Shown here piece by piece: positions 47,715-58,630 of a stretch of DNA of 64,000 nucleotides. The position numbers and the translations under genes are program-made. Origin of the DNA: Acanthamoeba castellanii str. Neff (taxonomy: Eukaryota > Discosea > Longamoebia > Acanthamoebidae); assembly GCF_000313135.1 (NCBI RefSeq), contig NW_004457268.1, positions 212,141 through 276,140 on the forward strand. The letters are read 5' to 3'. The number at the start of each line of letters is the position of its first letter. Position 1 is the stretch's first letter. Below the pieces are notes generated by a model. That model did not search any database, was not told the DNA's origin, and saw only the letters and a program-made list of their open reading frames with translations.

Positions 47715-49190
47715 TCAATCTAGAGTTAACCCGTGCTCAGCGGCCCACTGCAGCACCGCCCTGCGCCGTCTGGCCATCCGGATGGTGCTGGCCTGCCACG
47801 GACAGCCGTTGGCGCGAGCCCACTTCACGACCTCCAGGTGGCCGTGCAGCGCGGCGTAGGTGCACGTCCGCGCGTCCCACGGGCAGCCCTTGGCCCGCAG
47901 CCACTGGACCACCGCCAGATGCCCTCCGGTCGCCGTCGCCGAACACGTCTCTTCGTCCCACGGCCCGTTCTCGGTGCAGGCGGCCTGCAGCAGGCCCAGA
48001 TCGCCCCGACTCGCCGCCGCGCGCGATGCCCGGACGTCCCACGGCCAGCCGCCGTGTTCGCGCGCCCACCGCAGCATATCGGCGCCGCCGCGCAGCACGA
48101 TGCTGGCCCACGTGTGGTTGCCCCACGGGCAGCCGTTGGCGGTCGCCCACTGGAGGGCCTCGAGCTGGCCGCCCTCAGCCGCGGCGGCGCAGGTCCGCTC
48201 GTCCCACTGGCAGCCGTTGGCCCGCGCCCACTCGAGCACCGCAAGGTGGCCCCCCTGGGCCGCGGTCAAACAGGTTCGCCCGTCCCACGGCGCGCCGTTG
48301 GCCCGCGCCCACTCGAGCACTGCCATATGGCCCCCGCCGGCCGCCAGCGCCGGCACCCACTCGTCCCACGGCGCACCGTTGGCCCGCGCCCACTGGAGCA
48401 CCTCGAGGTGGCCGCCCTTGGCCGCCAACATGCAGACGCGGCGGTCCCACAGACACCCGTTGTCGCGCGCCCAGCGGAGAGTCTCGAGGTGGCCGCCCTC
48501 GGCCGCCAACGCACACGTGGTCGGGTCCCACGGACAACCGCCGGCGCGGGTCCACTGCAGGACCTCGAGGTGCCCGCCCTGCGCCGCTCGGGCGCAGGTC
48601 GACACGGACCACGCGCAATCGAGGACGCGCAGGTGCTGGAGCATCGCCAGTTGGCCGCCCGCCGCGGCCTTGTTGCAGATGGTGGACGTGGCGATGGGAC
48701 ACCCGTGGGCCAGTGCCCACTCGAGCACGTCGAGATGGCCCGCCCTGGCCGCGGCCGACGTGGTCGACGCGTCCCACGGACAGGCCTCCTCCTCCTTCTG
48801 GTCGTGGTCGTTGTCGTTGGTGGCGCGCCGCCGCAGGTGCTGGAGCAACGCGAGGTCGCCGCGCCTGGCCGCCGCCGCACAGGTCGTCGGGTCCCACGGC
48901 GCGCCGTTGGCGCGGGCCCACTCGAGCACGCTGAGCCGGCCCTCGCCGGCCAACTGCGCGCAGAACCGCTGGTCGAGAGGGTGGCCAGCCGGTGTCAATG
49001 TGGTGGCGTGGGACTGCTCCCGCGGGGTGTCAGAGTCGGGACCCAACTTGACGCGGGAGAGGGCGTAGCTGGAGTTCCATCGGCGGCACACAGCGCGACA
49101 GCAGGGCTGGGTGAGAGGGTCAACGTGGCTGAAGACCAGGGCCAGCAGCTCTGGCATCACCTCCGCCATAACAAACGACACTGCCGGCAA
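47715..49190 (-). CDS. Intronless F-box/ankyrin-like repeat protein
   Basis: A single uninterrupted frame of 491 codons in a neighbourhood where nearly every other gene has many introns. The N-terminus MPELLALVFSHVDPLTQPCC, then RAVCRRWN, is F-box-like. About a dozen repeats of roughly 27-28 residues follow, each of the form GGHLEVLQWARANGCPWD..TC..AA. This is the diverged ankyrin-type repeat abundant in Acanthamoeba and in its giant DNA viruses. The protein ends AAEHGLTLD. A start at the second Met (MAEVMPELL, near 49169) is also possible. Expected role: substrate adaptor for a Skp1-cullin ubiquitin ligase. The lack of introns suggests a retrocopy or exchange with a giant virus; direction unknown. 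Confidence 0.88.
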   Translation of the reverse strand: MPAVSFVMAEVMPELLALVFSHVDPLTQPCCRAVCRRWNSSYALSRVKLGPDSDTPREQSHATTLTPAGHPLDQRFCAQLAGEGRLSVLEWARANGAPWDPTTCAAAARRGDLALLQHLRRRATNDNDHDQKEEEACPWDASTTSAAARAGHLDVLEWALAHGCPIATSTICNKAAAGGQLAMLQHLRVLDCAWSVSTCARAAQGGHLEVLQWTRAGGCPWDPTTCALAAEGGHLETLRWARDNGCLWDRRVCMLAAKGGHLEVLQWARANGAPWDEWVPALAAGGGHMAVLEWARANGAPWDGRTCLTAAQGGHLAVLEWARANGCQWDERTCAAAAEGGQLEALQWATANGCPWGNHTWASIVLRGGADMLRWAREHGGWPWDVRASRAAASRGDLGLLQAACTENGPWDEETCSATATGGHLAVVQWLRAKGCPWDARTCTYAALHGHLEVVKWARANGCPWQASTIRMARRRRAVLQWAAEHGLTLD

Positions 49191-49337
49191 TTTTTGTTTA
49201 TTTATCTCCCGCTACCTTCAAATTCCAAGAAAGTTGTGGAATGTTCGTTGTCTTCGCTGAAGTGGCCATCTCGCGCCAAAACTTAAAAAACAATAATTTG
49301 TATTTTGGTTTAGCAAAGGCGTAAAAAAAAATCGTGA

Positions 49338-52300
49338 TCAGAGGGATCGGACGGAGGAGGACATCTCGACCGAGGACTGGTCGATGGCGGATGATGACTG
49401 GGCCGAGGGCGACGATGACCCGGCGGAGGTGGTGGCGCGCGACAGGCGGCCGCGGGCCGTCGAGTACCAGAAGGAGAACACGTTGGTCCGCTTGGCGTAG
49501 ACGGTGAAGATGAGCAGCAGGAGCGGCGTGATCTCCACCACGATCACGAACACGATCGCGCCGATGGCGTTCACGTTCTGGTCGATCGTGCCGTAGAGCA
49601 GGAAGGCGCACATGCCCAGCAGCGCCACCGTGCAGATCACCAGCACCACCGAAAACTGTGTCACACGACACACGCCACATGGGCCATGACGACATCAGCA
49701 TGTGTGTGTCGTGTTGCGTGTGTCGTGTGGTGTGGTACTTTGATCATCTTGTTGCGCTTGAGCTTGGCGAGCTTTTCGCTCATGGCCTTGACGTGGGCGA
49801 GCATCCAGATCACGACCGACCCGTAGACGAGGAAGGCCAAGGCCAGGCACAGGGCGATGAAGATGATCACCGATTGGTAGAGGATGGCCAATGCCTTGCG
49901 GGCATCTTTTAGGTCCGAATTGGGATCTCCTCCATCAATGAAATACGACGTAGAACACGATGTCTGCAACAAAGTTTTTCCATAATATTAGTATATATAT
50001 AGAGATGTGGAATAAAAAGAAATTTAAAAAATGAACGTACGTCGGTTGAAGAGGTGCTGGCCTGGAGCGAGATGAAGATGATGATGAGCACGATGAGGAA
50101 TAGGTAGATGAAGGCGTTGACCAGGGCGAACATGATCTTCATGCGCTTGAGCATGGTGGGTCCGCCCTTCTTCAGAGTCCAATGCACCAGCTCCACCCTG
50201 TCATCGCCACCAATAGCAAAAAGAGAGTTAACCAACCACCAACATGAAGGACAAGACTCAACTTGAGTTGCTGTGCAGCCGTACCAGAAAAAGAGGAGGA
50301 GGGTGTAGATGGAGAGGAACAGGTAGACCGGCAGATCGCCCAGGATGATGTAGACCACCACGTTGGTGTCGTTCAACACACCCGTCGGCAGCATTGCAAA
50401 GTAAATCACCCGCACTACAATCGTATTGTTGGTTTTGGTTGATGAGGATTGGCAACTTGAGTTACAGAGGAGGATGGCGTACGGATGAGGATCGCTTCGA
50501 TGCACGTGTGGATGATGCGGCCCATCGAAAAGAAGGTCCACAAGAAAGAGGACACGTTCTTGTCGCCCGCGTCGGGCCATTCCTGATTGGTCATTGTGTT
50601 AACATTTTCACTGGGTGGCGCACACTACACTACACGACACTGCACTGCACTGCACTGCACTGCACTGCACTACACTACACTACACTACACTACCCCCATG
50701 CGATGAATGTCTGAGCGCAGAGGAGACGTACTACTTTGATGAAGAGGAAGATCTGGTTGACGATGGCCAGCGTGTTGGGAATCAACAGGAGGGCGTAGAG
50801 GGCCACCGCGAGGTAGAACATGCCGACCGTAGCATCGCTCTGCGACTCAATGAACGTCTTGCCCTCCCAATCGTCGATCCTACAAACACACACAACGCAC
50901 GCAACACGACACACGCGACACACACGCACATACAGCACACACGTGTTGAGTGCGTGTCTGATGACATGTAGGCGTGTGCGGTGTTGTGTTGTACCGTTGG
51001 ATGGGGAAGTAGGTGGGGAAGGTGGCCGGCAGCGGGTAGGGCAGGACGCCGCAGAGGGCGCGGCCGCCGTCCGCCAGGGTGATGGCCACGCCGAGCGGGG
51101 CCCACCGCGAGAGATCGCCGGCGTCGCTCAGCGCAAAGTCGTACACTCCAAAGTTCGAGTTGAGCTCAATGTCCTCGCGGCGGTACAGACAGATCCGCAC
51201 ATTGCCCTGCGTGCGGTAGGTTTAGCGAGTGTGTCGTCGTGTGTCGTGTCGTGCGTGTCGCGTGTCGTGTGTCGTGTGTCGTGTGTCGTGTGTCGTGTCG
51301 TCTCATGAGATTGGGCGCCATACAGCGTTGGGCGAGGTGATCTTGGCCTGCTCGCCGTCTGCCTCAAGTTGAATGAACAGGCCGTCGCCGATCAGTTGAC
51401 CCACCACGACGTCGTGCGAGTTCTGTGATTGGCGGAAACAAAGTGAAATGAGCAAACAGTGGATGCACTCATGTGAATCACACCGACGCAGTGCACATAC
51501 CTCGAATTCATAGCCCTCGGCATTGTTGGTGATGGTCTTGACGAAGATGTTGGCCACGAAGGTGGTCTCCTCCTCCTTGAAGAGCTGGGCGGCGGGCACC
51601 GAGTAGGTGGTGAGGTCCACACAGTCCGGCGACAGCTGGAGTGTATCGTCCCACGCGATGCTCGCCGTGCCCGGAATCTGTGTGAATATTTCTCCAAACA
51701 TATTGGTTGACAGCATGTATCAGTCCGACTGGGTGGTGGTGGAACGCACGGTGAGTTCGAACGCAGTGCCGGAGCAGGTTCGCGCGGCGCCCGAAGAAAT
51801 CCTGCTCGAGTCCACACATGTGCCCTGGCATCATCAACAGCAACGACGATGTTAGAACATGATCGTGTGAGCTTTGTTGAAGTTGGGAGCTGGTACCTCG
51901 CCATCCGAGCCATCAACGCACGAACAAGCCACCCGATCGTAGGTGTCAAGCAAGCGATTGTAACTGTGGCACATATAGTCAAATAAAAAATAAGATGAAA
52001 TAAAAACCAAATAAAGATAAAACGGAAAACAAAACAAAAGAGAAACGAACCGGCAGGCCTGGTCGGACTTCTCGAGGATGGCGAGGTCGGAATAGTGGGC
52101 CGCGGTGTGCTGGTTCATCTGATTGAAGGTGGAGAAGTAGGGCTCCACGGCCTTGTTCATCTCCTTCCACGCCCTCGCCTGCCAGCTCAACTCCTGCCAG
52201 CGCCCACCCTCAAACCTGCCCTCAACCAACAACAACACCACATCAGCAAACCGCACACTCACGCCGCACACACCCACACCGCACACACCGCACACGCACG

Positions 52301-55300
52301 CACCATTGGCCTTGGCGCCAGCGGTAGTAGGGGACCGCGGTGCCGCCGACCGCCTGGCACTCGGATGCGTTCTTGGGCGAGAGGAAGTCCTGGCCGGGGA
52401 GGCCGACCGCGCCCTGGAGGTAGGTGTAGCGCGGCTCCAGGCAGCCCTCGCCGTAGGCCTCGCACTCGCTCCGATTGGCGGCCGGCCGTACCCACCTGGG
52501 CTCCCCGTAGTCCAGCTGTCGTGCCAGACATTCCTGCGCGTGCAGCCGCTGTGTGAGATGATATGCGTGCGTGTGCGGTGGTGGTTGAGTGCGATTGTTT
52601 GTGGTGAGTGGGTTGAAGTACGGCTTCGGAGGCGATGTAGTAGTCCAAGCAGCCGATGTTGCCCTTTTGCGTGTAGGTGGGGCACGACGGCACGACCCCG
52701 TATTGATCGTTAATCAGCTTGAACGGGTACACGCACACGCCGTCGCTGCATTCCACCAAACCAAAAACCCAAACCCAAACCCAAACCCAAAACCCAAACG
52801 TTAGGGAGTGAGACCGAGGTGCGGGGGAGTGTGGTGTGGGGCGTACATGGGCTGGAAGTCTACGGAGGTGTAGTACGGGTTGGCGAGTTCGAGGGCGTCG
52901 TCGCACAGGCCCGCCGCATTGCACTGGGTTTCGTTGGTGCACTGAGCGCCGCCTGCGCACAACGTCGAGCAAAACGGCGTCGATTCGCATGCAGCCTATA
53001 CGCACGCAACACAAGCGATCGACACCGCACACACCACCGCACACGCACGTATACAACACGCACTCAGTTCCTGCGGCCCACATGAGATAAAAGAGTAGGC
53101 AGAGGTGGGGGACCTTGTCGGCGGTCAAGTACGGGTGGCAGGTGCCGACCTCGCAGGTGGCCTGGTCCTGGTAGGCCCCGTACTCGTAGTGGAGCGCCCA
53201 GGACCACCCGTCGCCCGCGTTGACGCAATCCGAGTAGGTGCGCGAGTGCCGCAGCATACACACCTGCACCATCGGGTTCCACCTGTTCGCACAGGAGCAC
53301 ACGCATCACACATTGAGCGCGTGTGGTGTCATGTGAGTGGTGTGTGTGTCGTGTGTGTTGTGTGGTTTTAGCGTACAGGCAGTCGGCATCGGTAGCCAGG
53401 TTGTTGACGGCCTTGCAGAGCGTGGCGTTGTGACATTCATCCTCGGTGTCCAGCAGCGTACTGCCGGAGTAGCAGAATTCGTCACACACCAGCTTGTCCT
53501 GTCCATTCTCGTCGCGCTGTGGTTTGGTTTCAATTTCAGCTTCAGTTTCAGTTTCAGTTTCGTTTGGTGAGCAGGCTCACGTACCACGTATTTGAAGACC
53601 GAGCAGAAGGCTTGCATGCATGCCTGCTCGCTGACGCCCACGAGCGCACACTCTTGGAGGATGTTGTTGCTGCTCAAGTTGCATTCAGTCAGACCAGGCG
53701 CACACACAGAGAATAGAGTGGAATGGAAAGAATGGAACGCGCGCGTACGTTCCCGCTGCTCCATAGTTGGCACACACTCCCTGCGGCTCGTATGCCACGT
53801 TGTAATCGCCCCTCACGTAACATCCAGTGAATCGCGATACGTGCAACCGGAGTTAAAGTCACATACTCGTGTGGTTGTGTGTGTGTTGCCGTCGCGTATC
53901 ATGAGAGGTGTGTGTTTGTGTTTGTGTTTGTTTGTGTGTGTCATGTGCAAATGACACATGTGAGGAGGTGCGTGTTTTGTTGGGGAGGAAGAGAAGGATA
54001 TCTCCCAGCAGGAGTCGGGGTATTCCTCGGAGCAGCGGCCGCAGAAATTGGTGGCGCCTTCCGAGGACTCATCGGGCAGGTATCTGAAGTTGCAGCTCTT
54101 CTCACAGTCCGGGTCCCTGATTTTAGATGGTCGAATTACAGTTTAGATCGGCACAGGCCGGTATGTCTGTTGTTGGGTTAACATACCGGCCTAGTTCGGG
54201 ATAGAGCTGGCAGGCGGCCCAGTTGCAATTGTGAGTGTCGCAGCCACCGGTCAAGAAGTATTCTTCAATGTTTGAGCCGCCCACGCATGTAGCTGGATTG
54301 TTGTTGGGACACGAACGTGTTAAGCAAAAGCTGTTACCATTTCACTGAAGAGGGTGGGGTGGTACGCGATGCCAGGTGGTCCTTGTAGGTGGCAAGAAAG
54401 GCATCTTTGTTGTTGGTCTCGTTGGCTGCATTGTAACCGAATGTAATGTTAGTCTTATTGTCTGGGTTCAAAATAGGAGAGAGGTAGACTAACCGGGTAG
54501 ATCCCAGAGGGAGCGGTAGTACTGCTTCTCCTTCTCGTCCATGCCGTCAACGACGCACTGGCGTTGGTCGATATGAGTGATCAAATTGCATAAATTCCTC
54601 ATGCATTGTTTGGGGTGATGCAACACCTCTGCAATCAGGTCCAGGCGCGCAGTCTGGTCCTTGGGCGTGCTGCACTTGCTGAAGAGGCAGGTCTGGTTGC
54701 CGGCACAGTCGCTGTCGGACACACACGCGATCGTGCATGTGTGAAACTCCGTACAGCGCGATCCTATTGGGCACCACAGTGAGTCACGGTGTCAATCTGG
54801 GGTTGGACCAAGATAAGATAAGATTTTGACATTTACCAAATAGGCAGTCGCCATCCGAGTCGCAATAGGAGCCATAGTGCTTGGTCGCGCAATCCAATGC
54901 CGGGTTGCTCACCCTGTAGGCTGACGTGACCGACTATAGATCGAATTAGACTGAGCCTGATCGTCATCAACGAAAGCGAAGAAAGAGAATAGAGCAAAAA
55001 TCATACGTCAAAGAACGAAGCGGCGCAGTTGCGGGTGGGGTCGTCTTCGTATTGCTTGGCGTGGGCGTAGTCTTCGAGGGCGAGGTAGGTACACCCAGCC
55101 GTGCCCGAACAGCTATCGGCAACGGTAGCCTTCTTGGCCCGGAACTGGGTTCTGTCGTAGGTCATCTCCTTGCGCTCGCATACGCCCGACCACTCTTCCC
55201 TATGAAGTTTAGTTGAAGATCATGATCGGTCAACGATCAGTCAAGTTCAATCATCCATTTCCAAACAATTAGGAAACCAGAGGAATGCCAGATGAAGGGG

Positions 55301-57436
55301 AGAAATGTACAGAAAGTTGCAGCAGGGGTCGGCAGAGCTGTTGGAAGCAGGGTCGGTCGATCCGCAACGGGTGGTGAACTCGGTAACCGAGACGTGGCCC
55401 GCCTCTTCAATGAACTCGGTATCCACCAATCGTTGACAGCCAACCCAGCCGTCGCTGCAACAGGGTAGGTCAGATTAGTTACCACGGAACAATCAAGTTA
55501 GGGTTGAACACACACTCACACAAATACCTGACAGCGAAGGCGTTGACGCGGAGGACCAGGTCGTGGAAGTCTTCGAACGAATCAACATTGTCGTAGCTCG
55601 TCGACATGTTCTGCAGCTTCTGCTTTGCTTCCTGGAACTTGGCCTGCGAGCAATCGGGATAGCTCACTTCCGGCTGCACCAGCACGTCCGTGACCAGCTG
55701 CACGTCGAGCGTTTACGTGCATGTCGTGTGTTTCTCGTTATTGAGTTTACATCGAAACAGGTTGTTGGTAGCTCGCGTACGGTTCCGTTGGCGTCAACGA
55801 CATCGACAAAACTGATGTTACACTGGGCCAGGGACACGTCGTAAACGGTGTTGACCTGTCCGTTGATGCCCACGCCGTACATCACCCGCGACATGGAGAA
55901 CTTGCTCGGCACCGTTTCGAAGGTCACGCCCGGCACCCTGGTGGACCGCACAATGTCAGCACACAACACGCACACCGACACACACGCACACGCACACGCA
56001 CACGCACGCACACGCACGCACACACGATCGGAGAGAAAAGACATACGGTTCATAGAGGGGAATGCTGAAGGCGGAGGCAGCCGAGTCGGCGGTGGGCATG
56101 AGGAGGGTGGTGTAGGTTGCCTCGCAGCTCTCCGGGCTGTCCTTGGCCGTCGTCTCGCAGGTCTTCAGCCCAGGGCACTCCAATTTCGCAGTTCCTGTCG
56201 AGCACCACAACCACCACGATCGACCAACCAATGCAAACGATCAGTCACTTTTATGATCACACCTTCCCCTTGACTCTGTTTATTACCATAGACGTAGAAC
56301 TGCTGGAGCGGCAACGGCGCATCAAGATCTATGTCACAACGCCAAAAAACTATCAGCGCACATTTCGCATTTCTCACGCATTCCTTGGGCATTCCAGACA
56401 CATTGTGATTGTGTGCGGTGCGTGCGGTGAGTGCGGGATGTACCATAGACGTAGAGGGAGAAGGTGACGTTGGTGATGGCCGGGATGTTGAGGAAGAGCG
56501 GTCCGTTCATGAACGGGTTGTAGCCCGACTGGCGGCAGCACAGGAAGAGGAGCTCGGTGAGCCCGCCGCGCTGGTGCGACTGCCAGTAGGACTGGGACGG
56601 CGAGGGCAGGAGCGCGGCGTCGTTGGTGGCGTAGATGTCGGCGTCGCCCGACGACATGACCAGGGCGATGGCCAGGCTCGTGCAGGGCGGCACCAGCACC
56701 TCCAGGTTCACCTCCTCGCCCGCCTGGAGCGTCGCCGAGTACGTCGCCGGCGCATCTGCACGTGGATCCACCATTCCCACGTCAGCATGGATAAAAATAA
56801 AAGCCGCTATTGGCGGAAAACGTTTAAGTCCCGTGTTTCCGCTCCACATATCCGGACATCGACGCAGGGAAGGAGGAGAGCTGTGTGCCTTGGGTGAGGT
56901 TGAGGCAGGTGAAGTTGGGCTGCGAACAGGTCGTGGGGGCGGGCGTGCTGCAGAGGGCCGAGCACTCGGGGTTGTCTGTGGCGGGGCTCACGCTGCACGC
57001 GTAGACGCCAAAGTCCTGCAGGAAGACCGGGCCGTCGAACAGCACGTCGAGGAACTCGTAGGTCGATGACACGCCCACATCTGACCAACAGCCCAACAAT
57101 CACCCGTTTCAGAAAAGATGAAGTTGTAAAGCTGATGTTTTTTAAGCTGACGACCAAGCAAAGAACGAAGGATGAACAAGGAGAAATAGGGAGAGAGAGG
57201 TACCAGAGATGGTGCGAGAGGTGAGGAGGTGGCCGGTGATGGCGGCCGCGTCGCTGGGAGTGGAAGAGGAGAAAAGAAGAAGATGGAAAAGAGCGAAGAC
57301 GAAAGATAGGGAGATGGTCGAGCGGAGGAGGTGCGTATTGTACATGACTTGTAGTGGACAAACTCACGCCAAGGCCCAAGAACAACCAACAGGGCAGGAC
57401 GAAATACATGATCGTCTCCAGTTGCTGGTTGGACAC
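49338..57436 (-). CDS. Large receptor-like protein: cysteine-rich ectodomain plus seven membrane spans
   Basis: About 30 exons on the minus strand. The N-terminus MYFVLPCWLFLGLG looks like a signal peptide. The ectodomain carries many Cys and NxS/T sites: CSVSPATDNPECSALC; a PPC-like segment with SLAIALVMSSGDADIYAT (about 56650); GTAKLECPGLKTCE; SDSDCAGNQTCLF; DPDCEKSCNFRYLPD; ECNLSSNNILQECALVG; CESTPFCSTLCAGGAQC; CSDGVCVYPFKLIND. Short repeated units of C-x(3-6)-C-x-x-C recur. Near 50860-49500 seven hydrophobic segments follow: VGMFYLAVALYALLLIP; VSSFLWTFFSMGRII; YIILGDLPVYLFLSIYTLLL; FALVNAFIYLFLIVLIIIF; SVIIFIALCLALAFLVYG; FSVVLVICTVALLG; IVFVIVVEITPLLLLIF. A Ser-rich tail ends SSVRSL with a stop at 49338. 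This resembles a GPCR-like or THH1/TOM-like 7TM layout, but I cannot name the family. Treating it as one gene is inferred from continuous exons with no internal signal peptide. Confidence 0.6.
50623..50693. repeat. CACTG/CACTA pentanucleotide repeat in intron
   Basis: Tandem CACTG units are flanked on both sides by CACTA units, filling an intron of the seven-span gene. Confidence 0.9.
52756..52799. repeat. (CCCAAA)n interstitial repeat in intron
   Basis: About six CCCAAA units with slight variation (some AAAACCC), in an intron of the seven-span gene. Confidence 0.85.
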
Positions 57437-57667
57437 ATGCGATCGTTAATTTACAGATGGCCTACCGGAACCCATGAGATACAAACAAGCCAGACGGGCT
57501 TTTCGGTTGAGCACAACAGCTTCCCGGTGGCTGCGGTCGGCGGAGTTGCTCAAACGCCGGGAAAATAATAATTTATTCAAAAGAAAATAGAGTTTCCTTT
57601 AGCTTTCTCTTTGCAGTTGTGCCTTCCGCCGAAAGCGTGGGGTTCTGTACAAAACACAAGAACAAGG
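57437..57667. promoter_or_regulatory. Divergent promoter region
   Basis: These 231 bases lie between two divergent start codons, with an AT-rich core (about 57563-57600) including ATAATAATTTATTC. Confidence 0.35.
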
Positions 57668-58559
57668 ATGGAGGCGGATGCTGAGGTGATGTACGCGGGG
57701 GTGGGTTCACAGTCCGACCTGGGCTGTAACAAGGGCCTCCAGGCCAAGGGCGCGGTGCGCGATAACAAGTTTCAGCTGCTTGCAGGCAGCATCATCGCCC
57801 CCGCCGCCCCCGCCCTCAACAAGAAGTACACCGACCTGCGCGCCGCTCACCTCGAACAGGGCCGCATCGCACCCTCCGGTGGAGGGTACCCCCACCTCAA
57901 CTAATTTAGTTATTCGAAATTCCAATTTTAATTTAACTAATCTCCGTGATTTTTATCATCATCTTGTTCAAGCTGACGATGGTGTTGATGGAGTGTGCAG
58001 ATGCTTTCGGGTGATGCAGGACCTGGCGTTCGACAGCGCGTCGCAGGCGTTCATCTACGCGTACGGCACCAACCCGCCCGGCGGCAAACTCACCTGGACG
58101 CCGCCCTCCCGCCCCGGCCGCGTCGTACGCAAGCACGCCAGCGCCTCGCCCAAGCAAACGAAAAAGAACGAAAAAGACAACAAAGAGAAGGAGAAGGAGA
58201 AAGAGAAAGCGAACGACGTGGACGGCGACTACGAAGACATCGCTGGTGAGGATGACGAAGTCGAGGTGCCGGGTTGCATGCAGGTCGTTGCTGACGACGA
58301 CGCAGAAGAAGACGATGAAGACGAGTCGCAGCTTCGCCCGCCTTCACGCGCTTCGAGTTCCGGCTTGAAGGTGGTCCAAGCCAAGAGGGAGCAAGTGGAA
58401 GAGGAGGAGGAGGAGGAGGAACTGTCAGAAGTCGACGCCGAGCTGGCCTACATCGAAGCCAAGATCCGCCTGCTCCAGATCCGCAAGAAGAAGCTCCTCC
58501 AGGAGAAGGCCAACGCCGACACCAAGTCGAAGCCCCTCGCCCGCAACCTCAACCTCTGA
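57668..58559 (+). CDS. DUF4357-like domain protein with acidic coiled-coil tail
   Basis: Two exons. The first runs from MEADAEVMYAGVG through LGCNKGLQAKGAVRDNKFQL, LLAGSIIAPAAPALNKKY and TDLRAAHLEQGRIAPSGG. The second, from about 58002, starts CFRVMQDLAFDSASQAF and continues IYAYGTNPPGGKLTWTPP. The pattern (AKG...F.L..GS...Y..LR..L...G, then L.FDS.SQA...G....GKLTW) fits DUF4357, a small domain found mainly in bacterial proteins, some tied to restriction-modification or nuclease genes. After it come a Lys/Glu linker, a very acidic stretch (about 58220-58330) and a helical coiled coil (ELAYIEAKIRLLQIRKKKLL) ending ARNLNL. Function unknown; nucleic-acid or chromatin binding is only a guess. It converges on the NSUN5-like gene with about 70 bases between them. 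Confidence 0.6.
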
Positions 58560-58630
58560 CTATGACGACACATCTACAAGAGTGAAGCAAAAGAATGAAG
58601 AGGTGCCGTTTTTTTGCACAATTTTTCTAC

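Noticed and set aside
47733..49286. 517-codon open frame on the plus strand
   Set aside because: It is the antisense shadow of the ankyrin-like gene; its Pro/Arg-rich sequence is a by-product of GC-rich repeats.
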